From: Tritrichomonas musculus
Lineage: Eukaryota; Parabasalia; Tritrichomonadida; Tritrichomonadidae
NCBI GenBank assembly: GCA_039105265.1
Contig: JAPFFF010000005.1
Span: 62,001 to 126,000, forward strand
Direction of reading: 5' to 3'
Length of the DNA stretch: 64,000 nt
A model generated the notes under the pieces. The model was not told the origin of the DNA. It saw only the letters and a program-made list of their open reading frames with translations, and did not search any database. The first letter of the stretch is position 1; each line of letters begins with the position of its first letter. Positions 19,726 through 29,760 of the stretch are shown here, piece after piece. A program made the translations under genes and the position numbers.

Positions 19726-21543
19726 ATGACTTATCAAAACGCTCAATTTAGAAACTTTGGAAATGATGAAGGTGACATATTAAACTTTTTCAATGATCAT
19801 TTAAGAAATTTGGTAGCAAAAAATGGAGGTGATAATACTTTTGCTATGTATTGTGAAGATTTCCATGATCATGATATTCCAATTGAAAAATTTTCCGAAA
19901 GAACTCGAATAAAACTAACTCACTCAAATCATACAATATCTCAAATAGAAAAAAGTTTTATTGAAATGACAGTTGAATTTGATGTTTTCTTTCAAACACC
20001 TTTGACAAAAACTAATTTTTGGACACAATCGCCTCCAGGAACTTGGACAAATCATGATCAAGCACATATAAATCAAATATTTGTTGGTTTTAAAGATGCT
20101 GTTGAAATTATTGATGAAGCTAGATTTTATGTTGATGGGAAATTGGTTCAAAATTATCATCAAACAGAAATGATTCGTGAATCTTATGCATATAATTCAA
20201 TTCGGTCAAAGGAATCAAAACAAAATTCACCTCATTCTCATTCATTATGGGAAAATGTTTGTAATTTATCTCCTAATGTTTGTGGTGTTTATATTCCATT
20301 ATCAAGTTTGGCTTCAATAAATAACTTTCATGTTGTATTAGACCTAATTATTCCAATCACAGATCAATTAGCTTTACAAGCTTGGAGATTATATCCAAAT
20401 CAAATATTAGGTGAAATAGAAGAAGAAGTTCGATTTTCTTTGGATTCATTGGTTTGGTGTCAAGTTCCTCTCTCTCAAGTTTGTAAAAAACTATCCCTTC
20501 GTCCGAATTATGCAACTTGGGAATTGAATTGTCCGATGCTTCCACTGGATAATCGATTTTATCAAATTGGACAAGAAGGACGAATCGTCAACAAAATGCT
20601 AACAACAAAGTCACCAATAAGTTCTAACTTCAAAAATATAAACTCTGATTTCATTGAATTATCATCAATAAAATGGACGCTAGATCATTTAAAGAGTCAA
20701 CCAAATAATGCAACTGAAGATCTCAATTATGTTTGTATGAATGTCGGATTGAATACACTCAAATATAATCCAAAATCAATAAAAATCACAGTTGGACGAT
20801 CAAATTTGTTTGGATTTGGAATAAAACCATCTGTTGTTGAAGGATTGATGTCAACTTTACAAGAACCATTAATAATTCCTTCGCAAGAATTAACAAGAGT
20901 AATTTTTGATACAACTGTCGGAGATGATGAAATAAATTTAATTAAATCTATGCCTTTGAAAAATGCAACAAATTTAACATTTATGTTTCCAAGATATGCA
21001 AATGATATTACAGTATATAGAAATATAATGTATGCAAATGTTCGATTAATAATAGATAAGAAATTGTATCCTCAAGTTGAATTTGCTAATACTTGGAATG
21101 GAAGATTTGTTCAATATCAACTAATGGCAAATGAATTAGATGGAATTGAGGCAACTCCAGAATATTTAGAATCTATTTGTCAACCTCTGAATGATTTCTC
21201 AGATAATCTCAAATTGCGTTATCGAAGTACATTTTATGATGATACAAATTTTGGAATCAATTTTCAATTAGAACGTGGAAATTCTGGTTATGTATTTGAT
21301 GGTGTAGATACTGATAATCATGAAGTTTTAATTCGATTTCATGCAGATACAATATTTGATTCAAGTTCGAGTGACGCAAACACATTTCTTTATCCAAAAA
21401 CAACATCTCAAGGAATTGTTGACAATACTTATCGAAATTTATGTAAACCAGAAATGTGGATTTGTTCTGATACTTATTGGACTTGGTCAATTCAAGATGG
21501 TGTTCAATATCATGATGAAGGAGTACCAAGTGGCTATAAATAA
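19726..21543 (+). CDS. Major-capsid-like protein copy 2, intact (605 aa)
   Basis: The start is placed at the ATG of MTYQNAQF (19726), matching the start of copy 1. The open frame extends upstream, but only through the end of copy 1. At 605 residues it is in the size range of Polinton double-jelly-roll major capsid proteins. It is rich in beta-type hydrophobic alternation, with Asn/Thr/Ser loops. It follows ATPase, small membrane and amphipathic proteins and precedes a small capsid candidate and fibres, as expected of a capsid operon-like block. The capsid identity is inference from context; structure prediction would settle it. Protein identity to copy 1 looks moderate, so the duplication is not recent. 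Confidence 0.72.
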   Translation: MTYQNAQFRNFGNDEGDILNFFNDHLRNLVAKNGGDNTFAMYCEDFHDHDIPIEKFSERTRIKLTHSNHTISQIEKSFIEMTVEFDVFFQTPLTKTNFWTQSPPGTWTNHDQAHINQIFVGFKDAVEIIDEARFYVDGKLVQNYHQTEMIRESYAYNSIRSKESKQNSPHSHSLWENVCNLSPNVCGVYIPLSSLASINNFHVVLDLIIPITDQLALQAWRLYPNQILGEIEEEVRFSLDSLVWCQVPLSQVCKKLSLRPNYATWELNCPMLPLDNRFYQIGQEGRIVNKMLTTKSPISSNFKNINSDFIELSSIKWTLDHLKSQPNNATEDLNYVCMNVGLNTLKYNPKSIKITVGRSNLFGFGIKPSVVEGLMSTLQEPLIIPSQELTRVIFDTTVGDDEINLIKSMPLKNATNLTFMFPRYANDITVYRNIMYANVRLIIDKKLYPQVEFANTWNGRFVQYQLMANELDGIEATPEYLESICQPLNDFSDNLKLRYRSTFYDDTNFGINFQLERGNSGYVFDGVDTDNHEVLIRFHADTIFDSSSSDANTFLYPKTTSQGIVDNTYRNLCKPEMWICSDTYWTWSIQDGVQYHDEGVPSGYK

Positions 21544-21567
21544 AGATTTTTATTTGAATAGAAAAAT

Positions 21568-22053
21568 ATGTCGACATTAATTTCGTATAACATCGATCCA
21601 AATTTAAATATTCAACCATTAAAAATTCATAAAACTTATTACCCTGTTCAAGGTTGGAAACTATCAACAAAGGAACAGCAAGAACAAAATTTATCAGAAT
21701 GTTTAACGGTTGACCACTTTTATTTGGAAAATGATAGATTTGCTTTTAAATATCCATCAGAGTTTCATACTCCAACTCAAGGTCAAGATCGATATATAAT
21801 CTTTCAATATTGTTATTGTGTTGTTAATAAGCATACTGCATCAAATTATACTGTTCATGCAAGTTTTGTTCCTCGAAATAATTATTGTGATAGTTTAGTT
21901 TATGTTGCAAATTTACAAGTTCCTGATGATAATAGAAAATATTTAATTGATTCGAATGTCAAACAAGGTTTTATGGTTTGGTTTAAAGATACAGAAACAA
22001 GAAAAATAATAGTTCCTGATTATTTCATTTTGTTCTTGAAAATAGAATATTGA
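21568..22053 (+). CDS. Possible minor capsid (penton-like) protein (161 aa)
   Basis: 161 residues without signal peptide, membrane helix or coiled coil, and rich in Tyr, Val and Phe with short alternating hydrophobic stretches (FAFKYPSEF, YIIFQYCYCVVN, YTVHASFVP) that suggest a beta-sandwich. It begins 24 bp after the major capsid-like gene. Single-jelly-roll penton proteins usually lie next to the major capsid gene in Polintons and virophages, which is the basis for the call. Sequence alone does not prove it. The alternative is a fibre-associated protein, because two fibre genes follow. Confidence 0.45.
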   Translation: MSTLISYNIDPNLNIQPLKIHKTYYPVQGWKLSTKEQQEQNLSECLTVDHFYLENDRFAFKYPSEFHTPTQGQDRYIIFQYCYCVVNKHTASNYTVHASFVPRNNYCDSLVYVANLQVPDDNRKYLIDSNVKQGFMVWFKDTETRKIIVPDYFILFLKIEY

Positions 22054-22088
22054 ATCAATTTTATTTTTGGTGCGAAAATAAAAATTTA

Positions 22089-24134
22089 ATGACAGGTGTT
22101 TGGACCGATACAGATTTCAAATTAATGACTGCAAGTGGTGGGACTGATGCGAGTTTATTTGTGTTGAAAGAAAATGGTGAGGCGTCAAATTTAACAATAA
22201 AATACCCAAAAGATGAGGAAGAGAAAAGGAAAGGAGATAGAACAGCAACAATCAAGTCAGATGAAATTGTTGAATATATCCTCGATAGTCTGAATACAAG
22301 AAAAACCAAATTTGTTTTGAAAGATGGTGGTACAGTTCAAAATTTAAAAATCAAATTTAATGTAGCAGAGGGATTAACTGGATATAATAGTGAACTCACT
22401 TCTGATAAATTAGGGAGAGATCTTACTTCAGTTGTGAATAAAACGGAAAATTTAAGTACAGCATTGAAAGGAGCAACTGGAAATTTTATGTTAAATTCTT
22501 CGGACAATAAAATTCAAATATCAACAAATGCCCTTGTGAATTTTTTCAATCTCTGGTCAAAAATAAATTTATCTTACCCATCAGAAGATGATCCAGATGA
22601 TATCCAAGATTTAGGAAATCATGTAACTTTTTCAGAACCACTATATCTTTCCGAAGTTTTACGATTTCCAGTAACAATGCCGAATCCAAAAAAACCGATC
22701 GATGAAAAAAATTATATATTGGATCTTCAATTTCTTGCAAAAGCAATCTTTCGGAATATGAAAAGTGAAATTAATCAAAATCAATATGTAATGGCAAAAA
22801 TAGCATCTCCAAAGACTTTTCGAGCTGCACCTCAATTATTAACAAAAGATGAGGAAGATCCAAAAACAATCACAATTGAGTCCTATGAGAAGATGTTGCA
22901 AGATAATGAAGATGATTGGAAATTGTATATGGATTATATATTTTCTCAATTGAATCAAAGTTTTGAAGATCAACTTGAATACTTAATTGATAACAAAGAA
23001 TTTGGTAAATTTTGGAGAAATTCAATATTTGTCGAAAATAATTTAAATAATATTCCATTACAACCATTACGACCTCAAACATTAGCAGGGTATGGATTTA
23101 TAACTTTTGATATGAGTAATCTTGAAGCTGCTGATGGTGTTATGTTAACTTCTTTTATATCAGCTGAATACAAAAATGCATCATTATTAATTACCATTTA
23201 TGATTATGAGAGTTCACATTTTATTTTCCATATCTTTGATCGAAAACGTTCAAAAATAAATTATCAAATTAAATTTATTGATTATGTTATCGAATGTAAA
23301 ATAACAAATAATGAATTAACTGTTAAATCAAATCAAAATAATATAGAAAGTTCATCATTTGTAATTGAAAATCATAACCTAAAAATAACCTTAAATGGTA
23401 AATTTGAATTAAAATTAGAAGAAACTGAAGCCGATAAAAAATATTGTGAAGAACATCAAAATGAAACAGATTCTGGAGAGGAAAGAAATTTAGAAAATCG
23501 AATTGTTGGTTATTACCTTGCTCCTTTGAATGAGAATTTCAAAAATTATTTGGCTACTCTTGGAGGTTCTGTAGATTTTGATACATTAACTAGAATAACA
23601 AATTTAGAAAATACAATGAAAAATTATACAGAAAGGGTATCAACTTTAGAATCAAATGTTGATCAAATTGGAAATGTATTTTCTGCTGATACTACTGAGA
23701 GTCAAGAATATCGAAATAAAGAAGGTTTTGTCATAAATAATAAAGCTCAAACATTGGCATTAAATGAGGAAAAACCAGTTGTATTAACATTTGAAGAAAA
23801 ATTAAAGAAATGGCAAGACGAAGAACTAGATCAATTAAAATGGTTAAATCAAGGAATCAAAGAGATTTGGTCATTTTGTGCTGGTATTTCAGAAGATTTA
23901 TCTCGATTAGAAGAGAATCAATGTCAATGTGGAGGTAGTGGAACAGTATCAGATGACAAATTAACTGCTTTGGAACGTAAATGTCAAAATATTGAAACTG
24001 ATCTAACGTTTGAAAATTTGACAACTGAGAATCGAATTAAGATCTTAGAAGATAAAACTAAAAATATTGAATGTGATAAATTTTATGATAGTAGAATTCA
24101 ATTATTAGAAGAAAAATGTTCTACAATTGAGTAA
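22089..24134 (+). CDS. Fibre-like virion protein with C-terminal coiled coil (681 aa)
   Basis: The first ATG in frame is at 22089, 35 bp after the preceding stop. The N-terminal region has repeated short beta segments (SGGTDASLFVLKENG, KFVLKDGGTVQNLKIKF), as in trimeric phage-type fibres. Residues about 340-480 form a separate beta-rich domain. The last 150 residues are coiled coil (LEERNQCQCGG, LERKCQNIETDL, ending LLEEKCSTIE). The similar ending LEKKCANIE in the small element's gene at 58623 links the two fibre sets. A role in spike assembly or host attachment is inferred from the architecture. Cys-Gln-Cys-Gly-Gly near residue 618 may cross-link a trimer. Confidence 0.65.
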   Translation: MTGVWTDTDFKLMTASGGTDASLFVLKENGEASNLTIKYPKDEEEKRKGDRTATIKSDEIVEYILDSLNTRKTKFVLKDGGTVQNLKIKFNVAEGLTGYNSELTSDKLGRDLTSVVNKTENLSTALKGATGNFMLNSSDNKIQISTNALVNFFNLWSKINLSYPSEDDPDDIQDLGNHVTFSEPLYLSEVLRFPVTMPNPKKPIDEKNYILDLQFLAKAIFRNMKSEINQNQYVMAKIASPKTFRAAPQLLTKDEEDPKTITIESYEKMLQDNEDDWKLYMDYIFSQLNQSFEDQLEYLIDNKEFGKFWRNSIFVENNLNNIPLQPLRPQTLAGYGFITFDMSNLEAADGVMLTSFISAEYKNASLLITIYDYESSHFIFHIFDRKRSKINYQIKFIDYVIECKITNNELTVKSNQNNIESSSFVIENHNLKITLNGKFELKLEETEADKKYCEEHQNETDSGEERNLENRIVGYYLAPLNENFKNYLATLGGSVDFDTLTRITNLENTMKNYTERVSTLESNVDQIGNVFSADTTESQEYRNKEGFVINNKAQTLALNEEKPVVLTFEEKLKKWQDEELDQLKWLNQGIKEIWSFCAGISEDLSRLEENQCQCGGSGTVSDDKLTALERKCQNIETDLTFENLTTENRIKILEDKTKNIECDKFYDSRIQLLEEKCSTIE

Positions 24135-24160
24135 ATATTATTTTTGTTGCAAAAGTAAAA

Positions 24161-27100
24161 ATGCTAACCAAATTTAAAGGCGATATTCAATTTAAAGTAG
24201 ATGGTAAAACATATTTAGGTTCTCAATTGTTAACATCAAAATCGAATGAGTTTGAAACTGTTGAAGGTTTTTCTGATTATCATGTTACTAGAGATGCATT
24301 AACGGTTGAAGATGAAAAATTAAATATACAAATGAATGATGATGATATAACAAAACTATTACAAATCGATGATAAGACAGAAGTATTTAAAATCAATTTG
24401 AGAAAGAATGTTTTCTTAGATAGTGAAGGAAAATATATTTATCAATTATCAATTTATGTTTTGAATAAAAATTTCGTATGTCCATGTGTAACAGCTGCTG
24501 AAGATAAAAAAGTGACAATTACTGAAGAAACATCAACAACTCCATACATAAAAGTTGATAAGAATTTAAATCTTGATTTGAAATCTTTGTACATTAATGG
24601 TGAAATTAGTATTATTTATCAATTACCATTAACACATTTGAAATCAACATTACCTTCCATCAAATGTGATATCATAGATTCTAGAAATAGTTTGAAATTA
24701 CATGAATCTGATAACTTATATTTATACAAACCAAGTGTCATAACCGAAGAAACATTGACTGATAATATTGATGTATATACAATGAAATGGACAATTCCTA
24801 CTGATTATAGTATTCCTGACGGTTTAAAATTTGAATTTAAAGAACATTGTTTTGGAAATATTTGGACTTATATTTATAGTAATGGAAGATGGACTGGGAA
24901 TAATATTAAAGGTCGAATAAATGGTAAAATTATAAATAAAAGAAATGAACAAGAATCAGGTAAAAGTCAAACAAAATATCAAGAAAGAGATGGAGCGTTA
25001 ATTATGATTAAAAGAACTCCAATAAATATTTTGGTAGGTACTAATCAGAACGAATGGGAAACAAACATCTTTGAAAAATTAAAAAGAATTTGGGATATTG
25101 AATCAAAAGTATTATTAAAAGATGGTACAATCGAAAAAGGTGATAAATATGGTTTAAATTTTGATGTTGAAGTTTGGTTACCAAAATATTTAGAAGGTGA
25201 TGTTATTTATAATTGTGCTTCGGTTCATGCTTATATAAATGGTTATTCAACTAAAAAAGATAGTTTGAATTTTTCAAATTGGGAAAGAGTATATTTAGAT
25301 TTCAAAATTGATTCTCCAAAATATAATAATCGATTAAGTTTTATTCCTGAAAATTTGTATACAGGTACTGCTGATTATGATAAAAATTATATGAGTTTAA
25401 AAGGTGATTTAGATACAATTGAAAAATTAACTTATGATTATTCATCTCGACATGGAATTGAGAATCAAGATTTAGTATTATATTTAAGAAAAGATTTAGT
25501 AGATCCAATTGAAGAAATTAATTGGGATAAAAATACTAATCCATTTGAATATATAATTAATCAACAATATTATGAAGTGAGTCCAAATCCAAATGCAGCA
25601 ACTACTTTATATACTGATTACAACATAACTTCATCAAAAATTATTACAGCTGACAATATTACAACAATGAGATCAGATTTAAATTTAGTTTCAAATACGA
25701 TTGATGTTGTTTCTGTTGATGTTGATAATTTAGATAAATCCGTTGAAAATTTAAAAACAAGAATGACTCTAACTGAAAAAATAACTGAAAAATTAGAAGC
25801 TGATGTTGATAAAATTAGATTAAGACAAAATATTCAAATGGTAGCTGGTTTGATAGGTTTTAGTGCAAAAGGTATATCATTTGGTATAAAAAGTATTTCT
25901 GGTGTTGTTAGTAATATGTGGAAAGCTTGGGTAGAATCAAATGCAGAAATGGAATTAGCAGATTTATCAAGAAGTGATGGAGTTTCATTATCTGGTGTGA
26001 GAAATTGGTGTGAATCTGGTGCAACAACAATTCCAATATTTGATGAAAAAGAAGAAGAACAAATTTTAACAGTAGGTGGTGGAAAACAATTATGTTATTC
26101 ATTTAGAGATTCAATGAAGAAACCATTATTGAAAATTGTAGATAAAATTGAGGAAATGGATAATGATTATATTTCAAGAAGTGAATTAACAAGAATGGAT
26201 ACAATTGATATAGTTATCAAAGTTAATGAAATGGATGTTCCAATAATTTTAACTGCAGAAGAAGAATTAAAAAATGGTATTTGTGTATTTAAATTATTCA
26301 CATCTGAAGGTCAAAAACGAATTTATATCAAAATTGAACAAGGTACCATAACAGATTATAAAGGAGTTGATACAACAACAACAATAGATAACATCACAAT
26401 TGAAGGTCTTCCAAAATCTGAAGAATATCGTACAAAATATTTATCATGGATTGATAAATCAGGAAAAACAATTACCTTGACTGGAGAAAATACAGATGCT
26501 AAATTAATTGGTTGTGTTATTGAAAAGAATACATTTATTAGACTTTTAGTTGAGAAAACTCCAGCTGATATTGCTTATTTATCTGATATTGAAGCTTTAG
26601 ATGAAAAAATAAATGCATTAGCAGTCAATAGTCATCAAAATGATGTTGCAATGTTTAGTCTTGAATATCCAACAACTGACGAAGTAAATACTGCTTTAGA
26701 AACTATTCAACAAGAATTAGCTAAGAAACCAAATATTGAAGAATTATATACGAAAGAAGAAGCGGATGCAAAATATCGAAGCAAAAATGATTTGATATAT
26801 AAAGATGCAGTCGATGTGCCTTTTGAAAATGTCCAAGATAATTCCGGAACGTGGGAAGTCAAAATAAAATTGACTAGGGGAACTCGCCTTGTTGGAACAA
26901 TATCAAATAACGATGGCTTTGTAAAAGAGTTTGATTATTTGTTTGACTATGATGGTGTTATTACTGAAGATGGAGTTAATGTCGATGTTGAAATTGATGG
27001 AACAACCTATAACTTGACCTATTATAAAAACGATAGTAATGGTCAATGCTTTTACATCGATAATGGGGAAGACTCTTTTGATACCAAATTAATATTAGCG

Positions 27101-28573
27101 GAAAAAATATTGAAGCAAGATCAAATAGCATTGAAAAGTGAATCCGATGAAAAATATCGAAGCAAAACTGATTTGAAAGTTGGGAATAAAATTATTCTAC
27201 CAATAACAAACGGCCCTTACGAACCAGAACATCTGCTTGGTGATTTCTTTTCTACTTCATTCATTCCATTCCAAGAAGGAGCTCACTTGGTTGGTGTGAC
27301 TGGCTCAAATGTAAATGAGGAATTTGATATTATATTCAAGACGGAAAGTACAAAAAACATACGCGATACAATTGCTCATGTTATGACAACAAGTGTTGGC
27401 ACGTTTTATTGGGAAGAAGCAACAGGTGTACTTTATAATTACGATGGAACATATCCAGTACGAGTTACTCTAGCTGAATTTGGTGAAGAAGATCAAATAG
27501 CATTGAAAAGTGAAATTCCACTTGTTGTTCAATCTGATGAAACTGAATGTGATGCAACAGCTGCTGTACCATCATTAGCTTGTGTCACTAATACATATCA
27601 AACAATATTTGAAAGTAATCTAATTGATAAAAAAGTTGATTTATTATCAAAACTATTGGATTCAACTTATTATAAGAAAACAGATTGTGACGATAAATAT
27701 GCATTGAAGTCAAACGTTATAACAGAAGAACAACTAATAAAAAAATGTGCAATTGATTGCGGTCCATTTTCGGAGGGTGCTGATATATCAATTCATCTTC
27801 TAAAAATTATAAATAACACAATTCAACTGGAATACGTAGTTGGTAATAATGCAGAAAGAAATGAAATAAGGATATTATTTTATGATACAGCTGCAAATCC
27901 CCATAACATAGTAATATTATTATATCAAAGAACTATATATTTTGATAATTTTCAATATTCAGCGTATTATGAAGAAATTCTTGATTTATCATCAGGAAGA
28001 CCACTTACATATCGTGTCCCAATGGCTGAATATAATTGGACAACTACTCAAGAATTATTAGATGCTAGACAAATATATTCAAGACAAATCATGGTACCAG
28101 GATATTTAGCAAAATTCAAGGCTGCTATTTACGGTACGCAATCAAACACAACAATCACACATTATGCTCCAATTGAAGATATTATTGATGATTTTGAAAT
28201 AGGAAAACCAGTATTTATTACAGGAAAAGTTTATAAAAGGATTGATAATGAATGGATTGAATCAACCGAAAAAGATTCAACAGATTGTATTTGTTCAGTG
28301 AAAACTACAGGTACTTGGAAAGAATTTATTGGAATTTGTGTTCGAATTGACGAAGAAAATAATTCAATTACTTTTGCAAGTCATGGTGATTATTTGGTCA
28401 AAGTTGATGATTCATCAAGGTTTGAAATTGGTGATGAAATTTATATTGATGAAGATAATCAATTCAAAGTTCTTGATGAAAATACTCCAATAACATCAAA
28501 AATAAGACGTTTAACAATTGGAATCATAACTGCAAAAATAAATGATAATATTGTTTGTGTATTCAAAGAGTAA
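24161..28573 (+). CDS. Long fibre/tail-type attachment protein (1,470 aa)
   Basis: N-terminal module FKGDIQFKVDGKTYLGSQLL is shared with the fibre of the small element (58594). About residues 460-510 hold a nearly identical linker (SPNPNAATTLYTDYNITSSK, ITADNITTMRSDLN), followed by a coiled coil with LEADVDKIR and a Gly/Ser hydrophobic segment. From about 865 come two consecutive modules of about 115 residues, each starting KYRSK and ending with DQIALKSE, separated by coiled-coil-like joints. The C-terminal domain, about residues 1,305-1,470, is a distinct beta-rich unit (MVPGYLAKFKAAIYG). The modular make-up resembles swappable receptor-binding fibres. It ends 10 bp before a convergent gene. 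Confidence 0.7.
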   Translation: MLTKFKGDIQFKVDGKTYLGSQLLTSKSNEFETVEGFSDYHVTRDALTVEDEKLNIQMNDDDITKLLQIDDKTEVFKINLRKNVFLDSEGKYIYQLSIYVLNKNFVCPCVTAAEDKKVTITEETSTTPYIKVDKNLNLDLKSLYINGEISIIYQLPLTHLKSTLPSIKCDIIDSRNSLKLHESDNLYLYKPSVITEETLTDNIDVYTMKWTIPTDYSIPDGLKFEFKEHCFGNIWTYIYSNGRWTGNNIKGRINGKIINKRNEQESGKSQTKYQERDGALIMIKRTPINILVGTNQNEWETNIFEKLKRIWDIESKVLLKDGTIEKGDKYGLNFDVEVWLPKYLEGDVIYNCASVHAYINGYSTKKDSLNFSNWERVYLDFKIDSPKYNNRLSFIPENLYTGTADYDKNYMSLKGDLDTIEKLTYDYSSRHGIENQDLVLYLRKDLVDPIEEINWDKNTNPFEYIINQQYYEVSPNPNAATTLYTDYNITSSKIITADNITTMRSDLNLVSNTIDVVSVDVDNLDKSVENLKTRMTLTEKITEKLEADVDKIRLRQNIQMVAGLIGFSAKGISFGIKSISGVVSNMWKAWVESNAEMELADLSRSDGVSLSGVRNWCESGATTIPIFDEKEEEQILTVGGGKQLCYSFRDSMKKPLLKIVDKIEEMDNDYISRSELTRMDTIDIVIKVNEMDVPIILTAEEELKNGICVFKLFTSEGQKRIYIKIEQGTITDYKGVDTTTTIDNITIEGLPKSEEYRTKYLSWIDKSGKTITLTGENTDAKLIGCVIEKNTFIRLLVEKTPADIAYLSDIEALDEKINALAVNSHQNDVAMFSLEYPTTDEVNTALETIQQELAKKPNIEELYTKEEADAKYRSKNDLIYKDAVDVPFENVQDNSGTWEVKIKLTRGTRLVGTISNNDGFVKEFDYLFDYDGVITEDGVNVDVEIDGTTYNLTYYKNDSNGQCFYIDNGEDSFDTKLILAEKILKQDQIALKSESDEKYRSKTDLKVGNKIILPITNGPYEPEHLLGDFFSTSFIPFQEGAHLVGVTGSNVNEEFDIIFKTESTKNIRDTIAHVMTTSVGTFYWEEATGVLYNYDGTYPVRVTLAEFGEEDQIALKSEIPLVVQSDETECDATAAVPSLACVTNTYQTIFESNLIDKKVDLLSKLLDSTYYKKTDCDDKYALKSNVITEEQLIKKCAIDCGPFSEGADISIHLLKIINNTIQLEYVVGNNAERNEIRILFYDTAANPHNIVILLYQRTIYFDNFQYSAYYEEILDLSSGRPLTYRVPMAEYNWTTTQELLDARQIYSRQIMVPGYLAKFKAAIYGTQSNTTITHYAPIEDIIDDFEIGKPVFITGKVYKRIDNEWIESTEKDSTDCICSVKTTGTWKEFIGICVRIDEENNSITFASHGDYLVKVDDSSRFEIGDEIYIDEDNQFKVLDENTPITSKIRRLTIGIITAKINDNIVCVFKE

Positions 28574-28583
28574 AAGTTCGATC

Positions 28584-29117
28584 TTATACAACGACATATT
28601 TCAAACAAAGATGATAAACATTAACTAAATCATTAAATTCTTTGTTATAAACTTGTTTGAAATCTGTTACCATTTCACCATCTTCATTAATTATTTTTAT
28701 TGCTTCAATTTTTCGAATAGGTGATGCTTTAGATGCACAACATTTAATATCTTCATCAATATAAATTTCTACAGATGAACAATTTTTACCTAATATAGTT
28801 TTGATTATTTCTTGTAAACTTGCAATTGGTATAATAATACAATTTTTAGATATTAAATTCGAAATTAAAGCTTTATCTTGATCTAATAAAATTTTTGCAT
28901 ATGTTTCTAAAATTAAATATTTAACATCTTTTTCAATTTCATTATTTTTGATATCAGGTAATTCAATTTCACGAGTTATAACAATATCTTCTTTCCCATC
29001 ATCTCTTTTATTAATTATTATATTATTTGTTAAGTTGTTTGTACTTTGACTAGCTGCTGAAGGCTCTAACGAAATATTAGCATTTACTCCTGCATTCGCT
29101 GCTCTTTTCTTAATCAT
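28584..29117 (-). CDS. Conserved-looking hypothetical protein (177 aa)
   Basis: Convergent with the long fibre gene. It has a low-complexity Asn/Ser N-terminal 50 residues followed by a compact alpha/beta domain (YLILETYAKILLDQDKALI, IIIPIASLQEIIKTIL, VEIYIDEDIKCCASKASPI). I recall similar proteins in trichomonad Mavericks but no function. There are no catalytic motifs, signal peptide or membrane segment. It forms the start of the minus-strand block between the fibre genes and the polymerase. Confidence 0.7.
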   Translation of the reverse strand: MIKKRAANAGVNANISLEPSAASQSTNNLTNNIIINKRDDGKEDIVITREIELPDIKNNEIEKDVKYLILETYAKILLDQDKALISNLISKNCIIIPIASLQEIIKTILGKNCSSVEIYIDEDIKCCASKASPIRKIEAIKIINEDGEMVTDFKQVYNKEFNDLVNVYHLCLKYVVV

Positions 29118-29137
29118 TTTTGAGTTTCTGAAAAAAT

Positions 29138-29404
29138 TTATGAAATTTGAAAATACTTTTTGATGACTAATGTGCGATCTAATGTTTGTTTCATCCTAAA
29201 TATAATATCTTCAAGTTCATTAAAATCTGTTTCTATTTCTTTTTCTATAACACTTATATTCTTTGAAATATTCATACATTCACAAGATTCAGTAAAACTA
29301 TCTGTATTCATAAATGTATCAAATAATTCACTTTTGATTTCACTAAATAAATGTCTTAATTCTTGTCTATCGTCCTTTAAAGCTTTTGGTAATGATAAAG
29401 TCAT
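29138..29404 (-). CDS. Small helical hypothetical protein (88 aa)
   Basis: Mostly helical with charged/hydrophobic alternation (LRHLFSEIKSELFDTF, VIEKEIETDFNELEDIIFRMK) and one CECMN segment. There is no recognisable family. Its start lies 25 bp from the start of a divergent short gene at 29429, so the two probably share a promoter. Confidence 0.6.
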   Translation of the reverse strand: MTLSLPKALKDDRQELRHLFSEIKSELFDTFMNTDSFTESCECMNISKNISVIEKEIETDFNELEDIIFRMKQTLDRTLVIKKYFQIS

Positions 29405-29428
29405 TTTTTTAAAAAATAAATAAAAAGA

Positions 29429-29539
29429 ATGGCATTTGGAAGTTTTAATAAAAAAATTAGTGCTAAACCAGCAGTCTTATTAAATCCAAGAAAAGATCCA
29501 AATATTTTCAATAAGCCAATATTTCAACCTTTATCTTGA
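29429..29539 (+). CDS. Very small basic protein (36 aa)
   Basis: A 36-codon ORF beginning MAFGSFNKKISAKPAV and ending FNKPIFQPLS. It has A-rich upstream sequence directly before the ATG, like other genes of the element, and its end overlaps the convergent gene's end by 16 bp. It is short, so the call is tentative. The tidy fit between two minus-strand genes and the Lys/Pro/Phe composition argue for a real small virion-type peptide. Confidence 0.4.
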   Translation: MAFGSFNKKISAKPAVLLNPRKDPNIFNKPIFQPLS

Positions 29540-29760
29540 TTTCTAAAATCATGAAATCGAATTGGTCCAATTGGATGAAGTGTTTTTTTGGGATAAATTT
29601 TTTGTATTTCTTTTCGAAGATTTCTATTTTCATTCTTTGGAAAATACATCAATGCCAATGAACCTTTTTCATCAAGAAGAAACGGTTTTCTAGAACCATC
29701 ATCGTCAATAACCCAAATTATTTTCCACTTTGACTTGTGTACATATCGTTGACCTTTCAT
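29524..29760 (-). CDS. Small basic hypothetical protein (78 aa)
   Basis: 78 residues, basic and aromatic at the N-terminus (KGQRYVHKSKWKIIWVIDDDG), with a compact fold-like middle (KPFLLDEKGSLALMYFP) and a basic end. Its ATG is immediately after the stop of the SAP-like gene (stop at 29761), so the two are translationally adjacent on the minus strand. No family is recognised. Confidence 0.65.
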   Translation of the reverse strand: MKGQRYVHKSKWKIIWVIDDDGSRKPFLLDEKGSLALMYFPKNENRNLRKEIQKIYPKKTLHPIGPIRFHDFRNQDKG

